Positions 13,345-24,900 of a stretch of 64,000 bases of DNA are shown piece by piece; position 1 is the stretch's first letter; the number at the start of each line of letters is the position of its first letter. This stretch comes from Spodoptera frugiperda. Taxonomy: Eukaryota > Arthropoda > Insecta > Lepidoptera > Noctuidae. The notes beneath the pieces are model-generated. The model had not been told where the DNA came from. It saw only the letters and a list, made by a program, of their open reading frames with translations, and made no database searches. Both the position numbers and the translations under genes were made by a program. Location of the stretch: assembly GCF_023101765.2 (NCBI RefSeq), contig NC_064215.1, positions 10,974,001 to 11,038,000 of the forward strand. The letters run 5' to 3'.

Positions 13345-14758
13345 TTTAAAATAATAATATTACGCATTAAAAGTATTTACCTACTCATTTCGGTGTACTT
13401 ATTGAAGTCATCATACCAAACTAGGTACATATTACCTAAATAATAATTACCTATTACCTATGTTTGAAATAAAATCGGGAATAAGTAGGTACATCGACGA
13501 TGGTCCGTCTGGGTGAGATAAATCCTACATATTTATGTCAATGATGACTACCAGTCATAAAATGTGTTTATAATTAATTAATTACACATTAATTATACCT
13601 AACCTAGCTGTTAATTTAATTTATAATACCTAATTTAATATTCAATTTCAAGTTATCATATTCTCGCCTCTACCTACATTCTTTCATAATTAAAAATCAT
13701 TCTGTGATTCGTATTTTTTTAATTGAAAATTGACGGTAGAAGTTCCAAAACCCGAATAAGATTATCTAAACAGTCATTTTAACTAAAAACCGAAAGAATC
13801 TACCCATTAATAAGATGTGTGTGAAAGTACCAACCCAAGTCAAGTCAACGGTTGCGCCGAGAAACGTATTCAAATTTGAAAATAAGAATGGAATACTAAA
13901 TAGTGATGCGTTCAAGCCTCAATGGAGTACGGACGCATTCGAATCGAATCAGTTTTCGGAAAGCCGAATACCGAGTATCCGACTAGTTTGTCTACATTAC
14001 TACGTGTAAGGTTCAAGGCTATTTTATTCAAATTGCATATAACTGGTTATTTCACAACATTTCACATGCCACGGCTTGAAGCCAGACTGGCCTTGACCGT
14101 TGAAAGTGTTTGAAGCAGATGGATTAAATACGTCAAACGGACAGAAATTACCTATGTTAATCATGTATTATTTTCAAAAGATGTTAGATATCTCAGTAGC
14201 TGTTAAAACTAGTTATTTTAATGAAAAAATCTTTATGTTCCTGTCCTTTCTACCTACTTTATAACGAAACGTAGGTACTCTGTAACACATACCTGCTATC
14301 CTGATAGCTTAATCCATTATAAAATTAAAATAAATGCGGTTATAATAATTTGATTGCGGTTTTGATTTGCTAAATAGATACCTAGGTAATGTTACGAAAT
14401 CAATCTAACGATTTCGTTTCGGAAAGAAGCGAAGGTAGGCGAATATTTAATTAATAAATGTAAAAGTAGGTTATTTGTCTTATTAGTGCAATTACATTTT
14501 AAAACTTTATCTTAAACTCTTAACTATTGTTGTCTAATATTTTTATCTATTTAAGTATAATAATATCATTCAACTATTACTAAACGTAAATTACCAATCG
14601 AATAAAAAAATCCGATTCATAAGTAACTCGCAATAATAGTAATTCTAATCAATTATATGAATTTAGACGTAAAAGAAAACATATTTACATATTAAAAAAA
14701 AAACAAATATACATAAAATAAACAATATTCCAAGTTGGACTTGAATTACTTTTGGTAC
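13345..14758. other. Intergenic stretch, nothing recognised
   Basis: Very AT-rich spacer. The two overlapping open frames at 13815-14113 have no domain or coding signature. Confidence 0.4.
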
Positions 14759-14763
14759 TAGTA

Positions 14764-14951
14764 ACGCCATCTACATATTTCGCAAACAATTTTAACTAAC
14801 GCTACTCGCCACTAGATGGCACTGTTACACAAGCGCCATCTGGTGTCTTAATACAAAATGAAATTAAACTCACCGTTAACGCCACCTAGCGGCGAATAGC
14901 TGAACAAGTATCTCACTTGCTAAGCAACAATCCAAACAGCGCCATCTAGCG
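14764..14951. promoter_or_regulatory. Cluster of five CTCF-like motifs
   Basis: Five matches or near-matches to the CTCF core (CCASYAGRKGGC) fall within 190 bp. They are 14764-14773 (minus, weak), 14809-14823 (plus, CCACTAGATGGCACT), 14832-14846 (minus, complement ACACCAGATGGCGCT), 14878-14894 (minus, complement CCGCTAGGTGGCG) and 14938-14951 (minus, complement CGCTAGATGGCGCT). The intervening sequence is not repeated between units, so this is not a simple tandem repeat. Insulator function is inferred from the motif alone. Confidence 0.5.
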
Positions 14952-17058
14952 AAAGAACACTGCATCCAATGTGCACTTTATAAACACAACTGAAAACTGT
15001 TGACTTTCACACATTTCAATAATATTATTAATTTTTCACGTTTTATATTGGTCGTTGGCACAATTTTTGTTTAATTCGTTCACTTCATGAATATTTTTAA
15101 CACATATTTTACACTGGCACATGTGGTATTTTTTTATCATATTTATCTGAAACAAAAAGAAAACATATTGTTAATATTCATATTTAAAACTTATTTATAA
15201 CAAAACTAAAGAAGTTTAGTAGACAAAGACTATCAAAATCATATTGGTAAAGCATTCAGACTACAGTCCCGTACCAACCCTACAAGAATGTGTGACCTAA
15301 ATACTCAATATACATTTTTAATCCTTCAACACCACACATTTTCAGGAATTACTATACACAATACATAGTGAACAAAGAAGAGTAACCTTATCAATATACA
15401 CCACGGGACTTCTCAAATCTGATGTAATATAAGATTAATATCGGAAATGTGAAAACAAGCACATGGCAGAAACACTAATTAGACATTCATAAACTAAGCT
15501 TATAGGACTTAATACATATAATCATAGACTTTCTATAAGTATTATAATTACTATAAAAACCTTAGAAGCATGCAGTATGACAATAATTTTGATGACGAAA
15601 CACTCAATATCTGATTGCAATGCCAAAAGTATCAAGATAAACGCCATCAATAATTGTTTTTAATCTTTCAATTTGAATTTAATTATATAACATAATATAT
15701 TTATTTATGTCAGTACCACAATATAAAATACTGGTATATTGTTGTTAATTATTTATAATTATAAATTAATATTACGGATCACATTTTAAGTATTCTAAGC
15801 ATAAAGAATGATTTTTCTTACTCCAAAATAAGTGATTTTGTTGTGTTAATGAATTAAGAAGTTGCCAAACATAATATTGCCTATGTGGCATATCCACATG
15901 TCTGTTAAATATTTCAGTAGTGAATGCTATTTATGTTAGAGGATGAATATGTAATTCCAAACCACACATCATGGTCATTTGGCATCCAAAACACCAACCA
16001 ATAATCGATAATCAATATAATTGTTTATATTTATTTCATTAGTTTTATCACATTACCAGTTCTGTAAACTATTGTCCCGCAAGGTGCCATTGTAAATACA
16101 GATGGTTTATAAATAGAAAAAATAAATATAAACATTATGACCTTTCTAGAATGTCCTTCAAAATTAACTTGTTTTTTTCATGAGTACACTACAGTTTTTA
16201 TAGCGAAAAAAAATTTAATACATACCACAAACACTTCATCCAGTGAAATACTAATCCAGGATACGAAATTCATGATGACACAGAGATGTAATAAAACAAC
16301 CAAAGTATTTTCCAACCTAAGATTTGAAACTTATTCTAACACTCTTGTACACACGTTTTAAATAGGATACACCGAAAAACTGGGCTTGGGCGGTGACTGT
16401 TGCGTAAATAAGACAGCTCTTATGAATCTAAGGTCACCTTGCAACACACTTTTAAACTGAAACTTTACAATTAGCCTGAAAAATGCAAGCACGTGCACAT
16501 AGAAATGCACCTATTATGCACTAAGTAATTTTGTCCCAAAATTTTACTAATTCACACAGTAGAGGGGCCTAATGAGCGTCTATATAGCACAACGAGCCGG
16601 TAATTAAGGGTTTACAGGCAATTTAACACGTGAACTTTATAACCAATTCGAATTACAGCGGCTGAAAAAACTACACAAAGAAAACATATGATCGATCGAA
16701 ATTGAAGTGCACATGGACTTGTCTATGGTCGACCTCCTGTCAACTTTGAGGAACGGGAAATGAATAGACTATAGAGGACCACTCGAAAGATTGAAATCGT
16801 ATTAAAAAATATTATTCGATAAGTAATAAATATTAAATTACTCTGTTTGATTTTATTAAACGTATAAATTTACTTTTGTACAAATACTTCTCCTTTTGAG
16901 TTCACGACTACACCGCAATCGGGTTATAAAAAATTCAACTAGTAAGTACAATAAGTATGGGAAATTACAGATAGCAAAACAACGAATGATATTCAGTAAA
17001 AATCTAATGCAGGTACTTACCATCAAGTTGTTAAAAGCATATGTGAGGTTGTAACACT
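14952..17058. other. Spacer downstream of the zucchini-like gene
   Basis: AT-rich sequence with no supported gene. It probably includes the 3'UTR of the minus-strand PLD gene at its right-hand end. Confidence 0.4.
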
Positions 17059-18294
17059 TTACTTGTGCAGTGTAAAATACATGTAGGATAATCACGACGC
17101 ATTCAACGACGACTTCAATATCTACAAAAATCGTAAAGTTTTACTTGGATTGAATAAGAATATAATTATTTTAAATAATAGGGCCTATTTCACAATGTTT
17201 TATAGATAGTATCATCAGCTTTATTATCGGGTAGAACAGAATAGAAACACTCTTTGTTGTACACGATAAAAAAACATAGGACAAACATTAAGAAAACTAT
17301 AGTATGCAATGGACGATCTTATCAATAAAAAGTCATATCTTACAGACAAGCTTTAGATGGATAAGCAGTAAAGGAAAACGTGGACAAAATGAATACTCTT
17401 TCAATAGTGGTAAAATGGGCCCTCAAAGATTTTAAAAACTTACCGGGTCATTGTCCACCCACAAACTCGCAAACTCAGTTTCGAATTTATCAACAATTTT
17501 CGGATGTGATGTTACAATAACGCTTTCATGATTTGAAACCATTGCATGGGAGGACCAATTCAAAGAACCAGACATTACAAAACCTGTGACTTTGACCTTA
17601 GGCGGGACTTTCACTGGTTTTTTTGGATCTTTCGCATGAGAATTTAACTTTTCGGCTTGAGCTTTTAATAGTTTTTTACGATGAATGGCCTTTGGCCCGT
17701 CAACAATGCAAAATTTGTGGTGCATTAAAACAGTCTTTTTGCTGGGCTGCACTTGGATGAAACCTGGAATAAACACATTGATTTCAAATCATTATTTTAA
17801 TACCCTTTAATGTGAAATTAAATAATAATATTCAACTTACTGTATTCTTTTAACTTTTTAATTTGTGATGGTGGTTTGAATGCCGTATCACTGTCAACTA
17901 CTATTCTAATTATGACATGTCTTTGTCCTAATCGTATAATTGCTTCTGATATTTCTTTGCTAGTTATTAGATACATACAAACGTCCAAGGTCTCACGTGT
18001 AGCATTTATGTATGTGAGTAGTTTATAGCAATTTAAATCTCTACTTTCACATATCAAGATATCTTTCGTTGGCGGTACTCTTATTGCATGTTGAGTCGCG
18101 TCGTTTGAGAACACTATCACATCATTTATATCACGGTTTCTAAGATTTTGTGTAACTTCGCACATGTCGTCAACAGATATCGCAGGTTCATTTCTTGGTT
18201 TAAAAAAATAGTTGTAAGCTTTTTTTACTATTTGTGTCGCGACAATCACAGTAGCAGTTGACAAAACAACAAATTGTGCTTTTCTCCAATCCAT
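17059..18294 (-). CDS. zuc: Zucchini/PLD6-type mitochondrial phospholipase D
   Basis: Members of this family are outer-mitochondrial-membrane phospholipase D enzymes. Zucchini makes the endonucleolytic cuts that form piRNA ends, and PLD6 is also described as a cardiolipin hydrolase. Coding exons on the minus strand are 18294-17841 and 17763-17444, joined by a phase-1 intron with GT and AG ends. A donor at 17443 (GTAAGT) implies a last exon, and an acceptor at 17062-17063 would give an immediate TAA after ...WVDNDP, about 258 residues in total. Residues 8-23 are a hydrophobic N-terminal anchor (VVLSTATVIVATQIV). The HKD motif is HHKFCIVDG, and the second signature is SGSLNWSSHA. Two oddities stand out. 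A lysine-rich insert of about 36 residues (RKKLLKAQAEKLNSHAKD...) separates HKD from GSLNWS. The zinc-finger cysteine pattern typical of this family is not evident. The gene is head to head with the glucosidase gene. Confidence 0.9.
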
Positions 18295-18906
18295 CGTAGT
18301 TAACTTACAAGGTACTTTAAAACTAACAAATTAAAAAGAAGTTTTTAGAATATCAATAGTCCACCATATCGTCCACGCATGTAACGTAACTAATTTTGCT
18401 GGTCACAAACTGATTCGGTTTTTTTCTGGTACCCTCAAAATCAAAACAAGTATTTTAGAATATTTGAAATGTTTCTAACATTGTGTCCGCCTTTGACTTT
18501 TTTTCAAATAAGACTAATTTTATTAATTTAAATAACTGATTATTTATTGTTTAAGTTAAAATCAAAAAGGTTTTAAAACTTTCAGATTTTTGTATTACTT
18601 TGACATTATGGTATAGTTTATTCTTGAGGCAGAATGGTGTAATGTCCTTGGCCAGTCTGTTATCTTTGATTTAAAAAATAAATATACCAACAACAACAAA
18701 CGGAGCAATTTGATATTTTTACGATAATATATTACAAATAAAACTGCCTCTGCAGTGTTCTATTCTTCTGTTCGACAGATTTTTGTGGAAATAAAGTGCT
18801 TTTATGTATAATTTATCTTGAAGTTTAAGTATAATATTAAATAACAAGTTCTAAAATTAGCTATGTGTTACACGGGTTCTGTGCGTCGCATTTAAGAAAA
18901 ACTAAG
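18295..18906. promoter_or_regulatory. Shared divergent promoter region
   Basis: This 612-bp gap separates the start codons of the minus-strand zucchini-like gene and the plus-strand glucosidase gene. It must hold both 5'UTRs and core promoters. It is AT-rich and no transposon is recognised in it. I cannot place a TATA box or initiator with confidence. Confidence 0.5.
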
Positions 18907-21900
18907 ATGCCAAAAATACCGTATAAACCTGAAAAAACACATGAGGACGACGATGATTACGAAATTGTGTCTTTCGAAGACTTCTGTGACAAGTCTCCTG
19001 GTTCTAAAACCGATCTATTGACGTTGAATGATAATATAAACTATCGTCTTTGTTACGAAAGTGATAAGAATTCAAAATTGAATGAATTGGAAGGCGAGAG
19101 CTCCAGAGCTGCAGATAGGCAGACGGAGACCTCTTTAAATGGCCCCACCAAAGGTGTCACATTTAAGAGGAAGCTTTCAAATTCGTTTGCCCCCTTTGGG
19201 CGGTACAACAACAAAGCAGGCAGGGCTCCACTGTTCAGCGGAGTTATTCCTAAGCCAAGAAATGAAGGAGAGTCAGGAGCCAGGGAGCATAGGTAAGTTA
19301 AAACAATTAAATTCATACACAGAATCCTTTGGTCCATGGATGGGTTAACCCCAGAATGCGAGCTAGTACAATATTTATATAATTTTCAATCTTCTTCATC
19401 CTGTTATCCATATTCAATCATCTTTTCAATGTAAGTGTACTCTACACCTAGTCTCTTTTCTAGGTACTTTATTTTTGGTATAAGTCAATTTTAAAGCAAC
19501 TTCTCTAGTCTTAATTATTTAATCAGTTCAAAATGTACAACATTGAAATAACCATTGTTATCTTCTGCATAAATTATTATTTGATTTATTACAATAGTTG
19601 TCCAATGTTTATGTTCTACAAATTCCAACTAGAACCAAGAATGTTCTTATCTTAACTAGTTATAGAAATTATATATAAACCTACATTTCTATTGTGTCAG
19701 TTTACTATATGAAGAGAAGTGTAGTACATACTATGTGAAGAGTATGTTAATTTAGTACTTTCTGCACTACCACACACTAATATGTTTTATTCTTTGATTA
19801 TATAAGTACATATAATCAAAGGATTCACAGGTAGGTTGAGTTTATTATTAGACCGCACGGTTGGTGCGTCAGCTGGGCAAATGGCTACCGTGCAATGGGT
19901 AGTGGGTTCGATTCCCGTACGGAGCAACTTTTGTGTGATCCACAAATTGGTATTCTGGGTCTGGGTGTCATGTGTATGTGAACTTTTATGTTTGTAAACG
20001 CACCCACGACACAGGAGAAATCCTAATGTGGAGCAATGTTTAAGGCGGTAAAACTTTTGTCTGTTGAATCACTTAGAATTAATTTAATTCTAAACACTTT
20101 AATTCTAAGTGATTCAGAGCATCAGAGCTGATATAAAAATGATTGCTGTTCGTTAGTCTCACTAAAACTCAAGAATGGCTTGATCAATTTGGCAAATTTT
20201 TGTCTTGATTTATTTGCCGAAGTCTACAGTTGGTACACTGGATCAGCTAGTGTGTGATAAAGACAAAGAACTTCAGTATTATTTACAACAAATATTCTTT
20301 GTCCATCACTATAATTTTTTTTTAATTAAGGCTATTTTTAACACAAAGTAATCACTAACTCACTGCAACTAGATTGAAAATTGAATAGCAAAATTAAGTC
20401 AGTGGGTCATTTTAAGTGCGGATTCAGTTAAGACTTTGTCACATGATTAATCATTCTTTGTCCTTTACTATTCAATACTTTTAATCTTTGATTGTCTAAT
20501 AAATTGTCTAATCAACGTGATATAAATAGCAACATTATTCCCATTTTGTGCGATACTCTGTATAGCTCTGCTTGTTGGTTCTTGTTAGATATATTTTGTT
20601 CACTTAAGGAAGGAAATATGGAAAAGTTAGTGGGTGTTAATTTGGAATTTGAACCTACTTATTTGAGTGTTAATGTGTGATTTTGTGTGGCAACATATTT
20701 TACTTAGTTATTGATATTTATTTTACTACAAGCATTTTCTACCATTGTATGTGTGCAATGAACTAATGTATTCATTATTAACTATAAAAATGTAATGTCG
20801 TTTGCTGACTCTTTACTCTTCATCTACTCTACTCAACAAATCTTTTTAAGGAGGAAGTCGAAGGCTACTCTTCAATTATAAGAGGATGAAGTATTTACTT
20901 TTTATAATTGTTAAATATTTAAATCAAATTTTATTGTTCACAGATACCAGCGCTTTTCGGAGCGTCGCAACATATTCCAGCGAGTCTGGGAGCACTTGCC
21001 CGGGCTAGGGTCAGGCATGCTGGGCGTGGCACTGGTCTGTGCGCTGTGTGTGGGCGCCTGGTGGGCTGTCGGCGGCGCTGTGGGTGGTTCCTGGGGAGAA
21101 GAGCATTACAGGTTTGTGGTGAAAGAAAGAGAAACTTTTATTGCATTTGCTGCTACCGCGGAAGACCTGACGGGCTGCTGGGGTTACTGCTTTAAGAGCA
21201 GGAGTAGGATCGGGGTGGTTTTTAGTCAGTAAGAGTCTGACACTCACTCTCGCTTCACCTAAGATGGAAGAAGTAATTAGATGATTTCCCCCTCCCCTCC
21301 CCAAAGTGCAATCATTGGTAATACGGTCAATGTCGATCAATGCTGAAGATTTGCCTTCAACAATTACCTGTTTTTTTAAGCAGGGGGGGGGAAGGGGAAT
21401 CATCCAATGGCTTTTCCCGCCTTGAGGAAGGCGAGAGGGTCAGACTTTTACTGACTAAAAACCACTCCGTTCCCACTAGTGCTTTCCGAGTCGGAGAAAA
21501 TGTAAAGAGTAAATGACGAAAAGACACTAGGCAGCAGCACTCAAGTATATCATTGCCTTTTAAATTACCTACGACCTCCTATCCGGCCTGTCAAGCGTGT
21601 AAAATATATCAAACGCTTAAACCTTTGTTATACAGGAGAAGCTCATAGTTCAGCAGGGTAGGCTGACTGGGATGTTATTGTAGGGAAAGTAAACAGTTTT
21701 GAAAGTCAAGAGATAAAGTGTTTTTAATCCTTTGGTGCAGGACCGTTTTATCTAAGATAAGAGGCTTTTCACATTGTAGGTATGTAGCAAGATATAATGG
21801 ACTTTACACATAATTATTTAGAAATTATTACTGATAATAGGTAATTGGTTTTGTATTATATTTTGAAAACTTATTAGAAGATTAATAGATATAGATAAGG

Positions 21901-24900
21901 ACATCTCATATACTCTTGCAGAGTTTTTTTTTGCTGTTTGTATTATGCGATTTATTTATTTAAAGAATCCTTACAGAGAATACACACACATCTATACACA
22001 TATTCATAAACACACTCAAATAGACTTGTGCTCAGTGCCGGCGTAAGGGCCACTGACACCCCGGGCGAAAATATTATGGCGCCCACTTGAGGGAAGCAAT
22101 ATCAAGTGTTAGTAGTAGTTTTTCATTTTATTGGCGCCCCCCAGACTTTGTCGCCCTGGGCCATCGGCCCATGTAGACCCCCCTAACGCCGGCACTGCTT
22201 GTGCTTCTTCAATTACAAGAAATCACAGCTAAAATATATTCTCACAACATTCATCATGTAATTACAGAAAACTCTGGGAAAGAACACATCCAGATGCGAT
22301 TAAGAAACCCTTATCACCGATGCCATATGAAAAGGTACTTTATTTCAATTTACATACCAATCAAAATACAATACCTCAACACAAAAGCGATAGATATACA
22401 ACTAATAAGTAGTTTCCTATACAGCAAGCTCCGGAGTACCGGTACCACGATCACAATAACTTGAGTACAAAGAACAAAAGTAATGCTACGGAGAGGAAGA
22501 AGACAGATCTCAATAAGAAGAATGTGTACCCTGAGAGGACAGTGGAAGTACTCCAGGATATGTGTTCGAAGGTAGATGAGAAGATGAAGTTCGATTGCTT
22601 TTGGCTCCCTGATGCCAATGAAAAGGATTGCGTTAAACGAGGTAAGTTTTCGTTGTGTTTATTACAGTATATTTTAAGTATTCAAGTATTTATTGCATCC
22701 ATAATGTACACAGGTGTTAGAAAATACAGTATTTAGTCACTATTATGGACCCTGTCGGGCACAGCAAAATATAAAATTCGTAGTAGAGAGGAAAGACAAG
22801 TAGGTAAGCAAGGACTATTCACTTGAGTTGTCGTGGTTGGGGTATAAGTAGTGCGCTCGGAACTAATTGACCGTTCTTAGGTGGTGAACAGGGGTGAGGG
22901 GTTTGCCTGCTGCTTGCAACGCATATGAGATTAAACAATGATGATTGGTGACCAATCTCCAATTGAGATATCGTCAATAATAATTGTTCAATTATTGAAA
23001 CAGTTTAATGCGGTCGACCAACTATGTAGTTCCATGCACAATATGATCGATAGCAACACGACTCTGATCATATTCAGTCATATGCTATTGCCTCGCATGA
23101 GGTGATTGGACAGGGCAAGTGTACTTTTGATTGATTGATTCTCAATAATATCTCGGAGTCCAGAATAAAATTCGGATTTTCGCTATACAAAGCTTTATTA
23201 ATAAAAAAAGCAACATCACGCCTTATATCCCCGAAGGGGTAGGCAGAGGTGCTCATTACGACACGTAATGCCGCTTTATTAATAATAAAGCTTTTTCAAA
23301 TCTTAATCATTGCAAAGGTGTTAATTACCGGCTAGATTAAACCAACCAATCAGAGCGCCGAACGCGCTCTCGTTTCTTTTACTTTATCCGTAAAGCAAAC
23401 TTATACTAAGGACAATTGATAGTGAACCTCGTTTTAACTAGGATTGGTTTTCACTCTTAACCTTCTGCACGTTTTATGAACGTAAAATATAAATACCTCA
23501 CATCCACTTTAATTAATTCTGTTGTATGATTTTTATTTAATTGGTTTTATAATTTATACCGCAATACACTCGCGTGTTTAAACGACCTTCATGTAAAGCG
23601 TGTTGAGTCTGTGTTGTTTCATGATAAATAAGATTTCGAATATATTTTGTTTTATTATAAAAAAATTAAATCAAATGTAGCTTTCTAATTATCTCTACCG
23701 AAAGACTGACCAAGTGATCAACCGCGCTCCTTATGTGCATCAGCATTTCTATTTTAAGATTAGAAAAATCAAATATTTCTTTTTATTATCCATTTCGGAA
23801 TAGTAATAATTCAGTAATACTAGTAGTAATAGTTCGACACCTTCCATTACTTTAGGAAACTTAACTTACAATTATTGAAAGTCGAATTATACATAGACAA
23901 TATAGGTATTTTAAATGGTACTGTACCCTACTGTATGTGGTACTTCTGGTCTATATCTAAAATATGTATGTATATATACTATACAATATACATAATTATC
24001 TACCTCTACCCTACTACCAAACGAATATGAAACCACAATCTAATAGCACTTAGGGAATGTCTACCTTCTAAACGTAACGATATGTATGTATGTAAACGTT
24101 CAAAAGTGCCTTCCCGGATTTGAAATATTTTTTTTGTCTTTGACTTTGAAACAATACATTTCCATTATCACAATTGCAGGATGCTGTTGGAAAACAACAG
24201 AGACGCAAGGAGTGCCGAGCTACTTCCATTCGACTCGTTTCTTCCTCCATACGGAAGATCACGGAATGGTGGCCTACGAGCAAGTAGCGCCACCAGAGGG
24301 CTGACTGACAGACAGACATTTTGTTTTTTCTAATTAAGGTGATATTTGCTGGAAATTTAATGCCCAGTTGTATATGGTAATAGGCTTATCACCACCATTA
24401 CAAGGGATATAACCAACATATTAAATTTATATAAACTGCGGCGGTTGGGTTAATTAGTTTCCAAACCGATATGACCTTACAGTGAGCATACTACTTTGGC
24501 AAAGGCCGGCAACGCACTTGTGATTCCCTTCGGGTGTCCATAGGCGGCGCTATCGCGTGACATATGTATGTTTTAACACCTTGCTTTGATGTTCAAAAGT
24601 TGCCTTCCCGGTCTATTTGAAATTAAAAAAAACTACTTTGACCGTGTTGTGTCGAATACATTTCGAGGAAATTGTCACAATTTATTGCAGGATGCTGTTG
24701 GAAAACAACAGAGACTCAAGGAGTGCCGCACTGCTACTATCCATCCCACTTCGACTCGTTTCGCTTCCTCAACATAACTGAAGATAAGCACGGTATGGTG
24801 GCCTACATGGAGAAAGTCCGTCCGTCAGGATATCCAGGGGACTTCGACATCGCCAGGATGGACTTCAAATATTTGTCTGATGATGCTTTGCAAATTAAGG

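Noticed and set aside
16856..17095. 79-codon minus-strand frame beginning MIILHVFYTAQ
   Set aside because: It overlaps the likely 3' end of the zucchini-like gene. Its hydrophobic look comes from AT-rich codons, and the only use I see is the acceptor that brings a stop codon.
21011..21403. 130-codon minus-strand open frame
   Set aside because: It is antisense to glucosidase exon 2 and to an inverted pair of dispersed repeats; its composition follows those.
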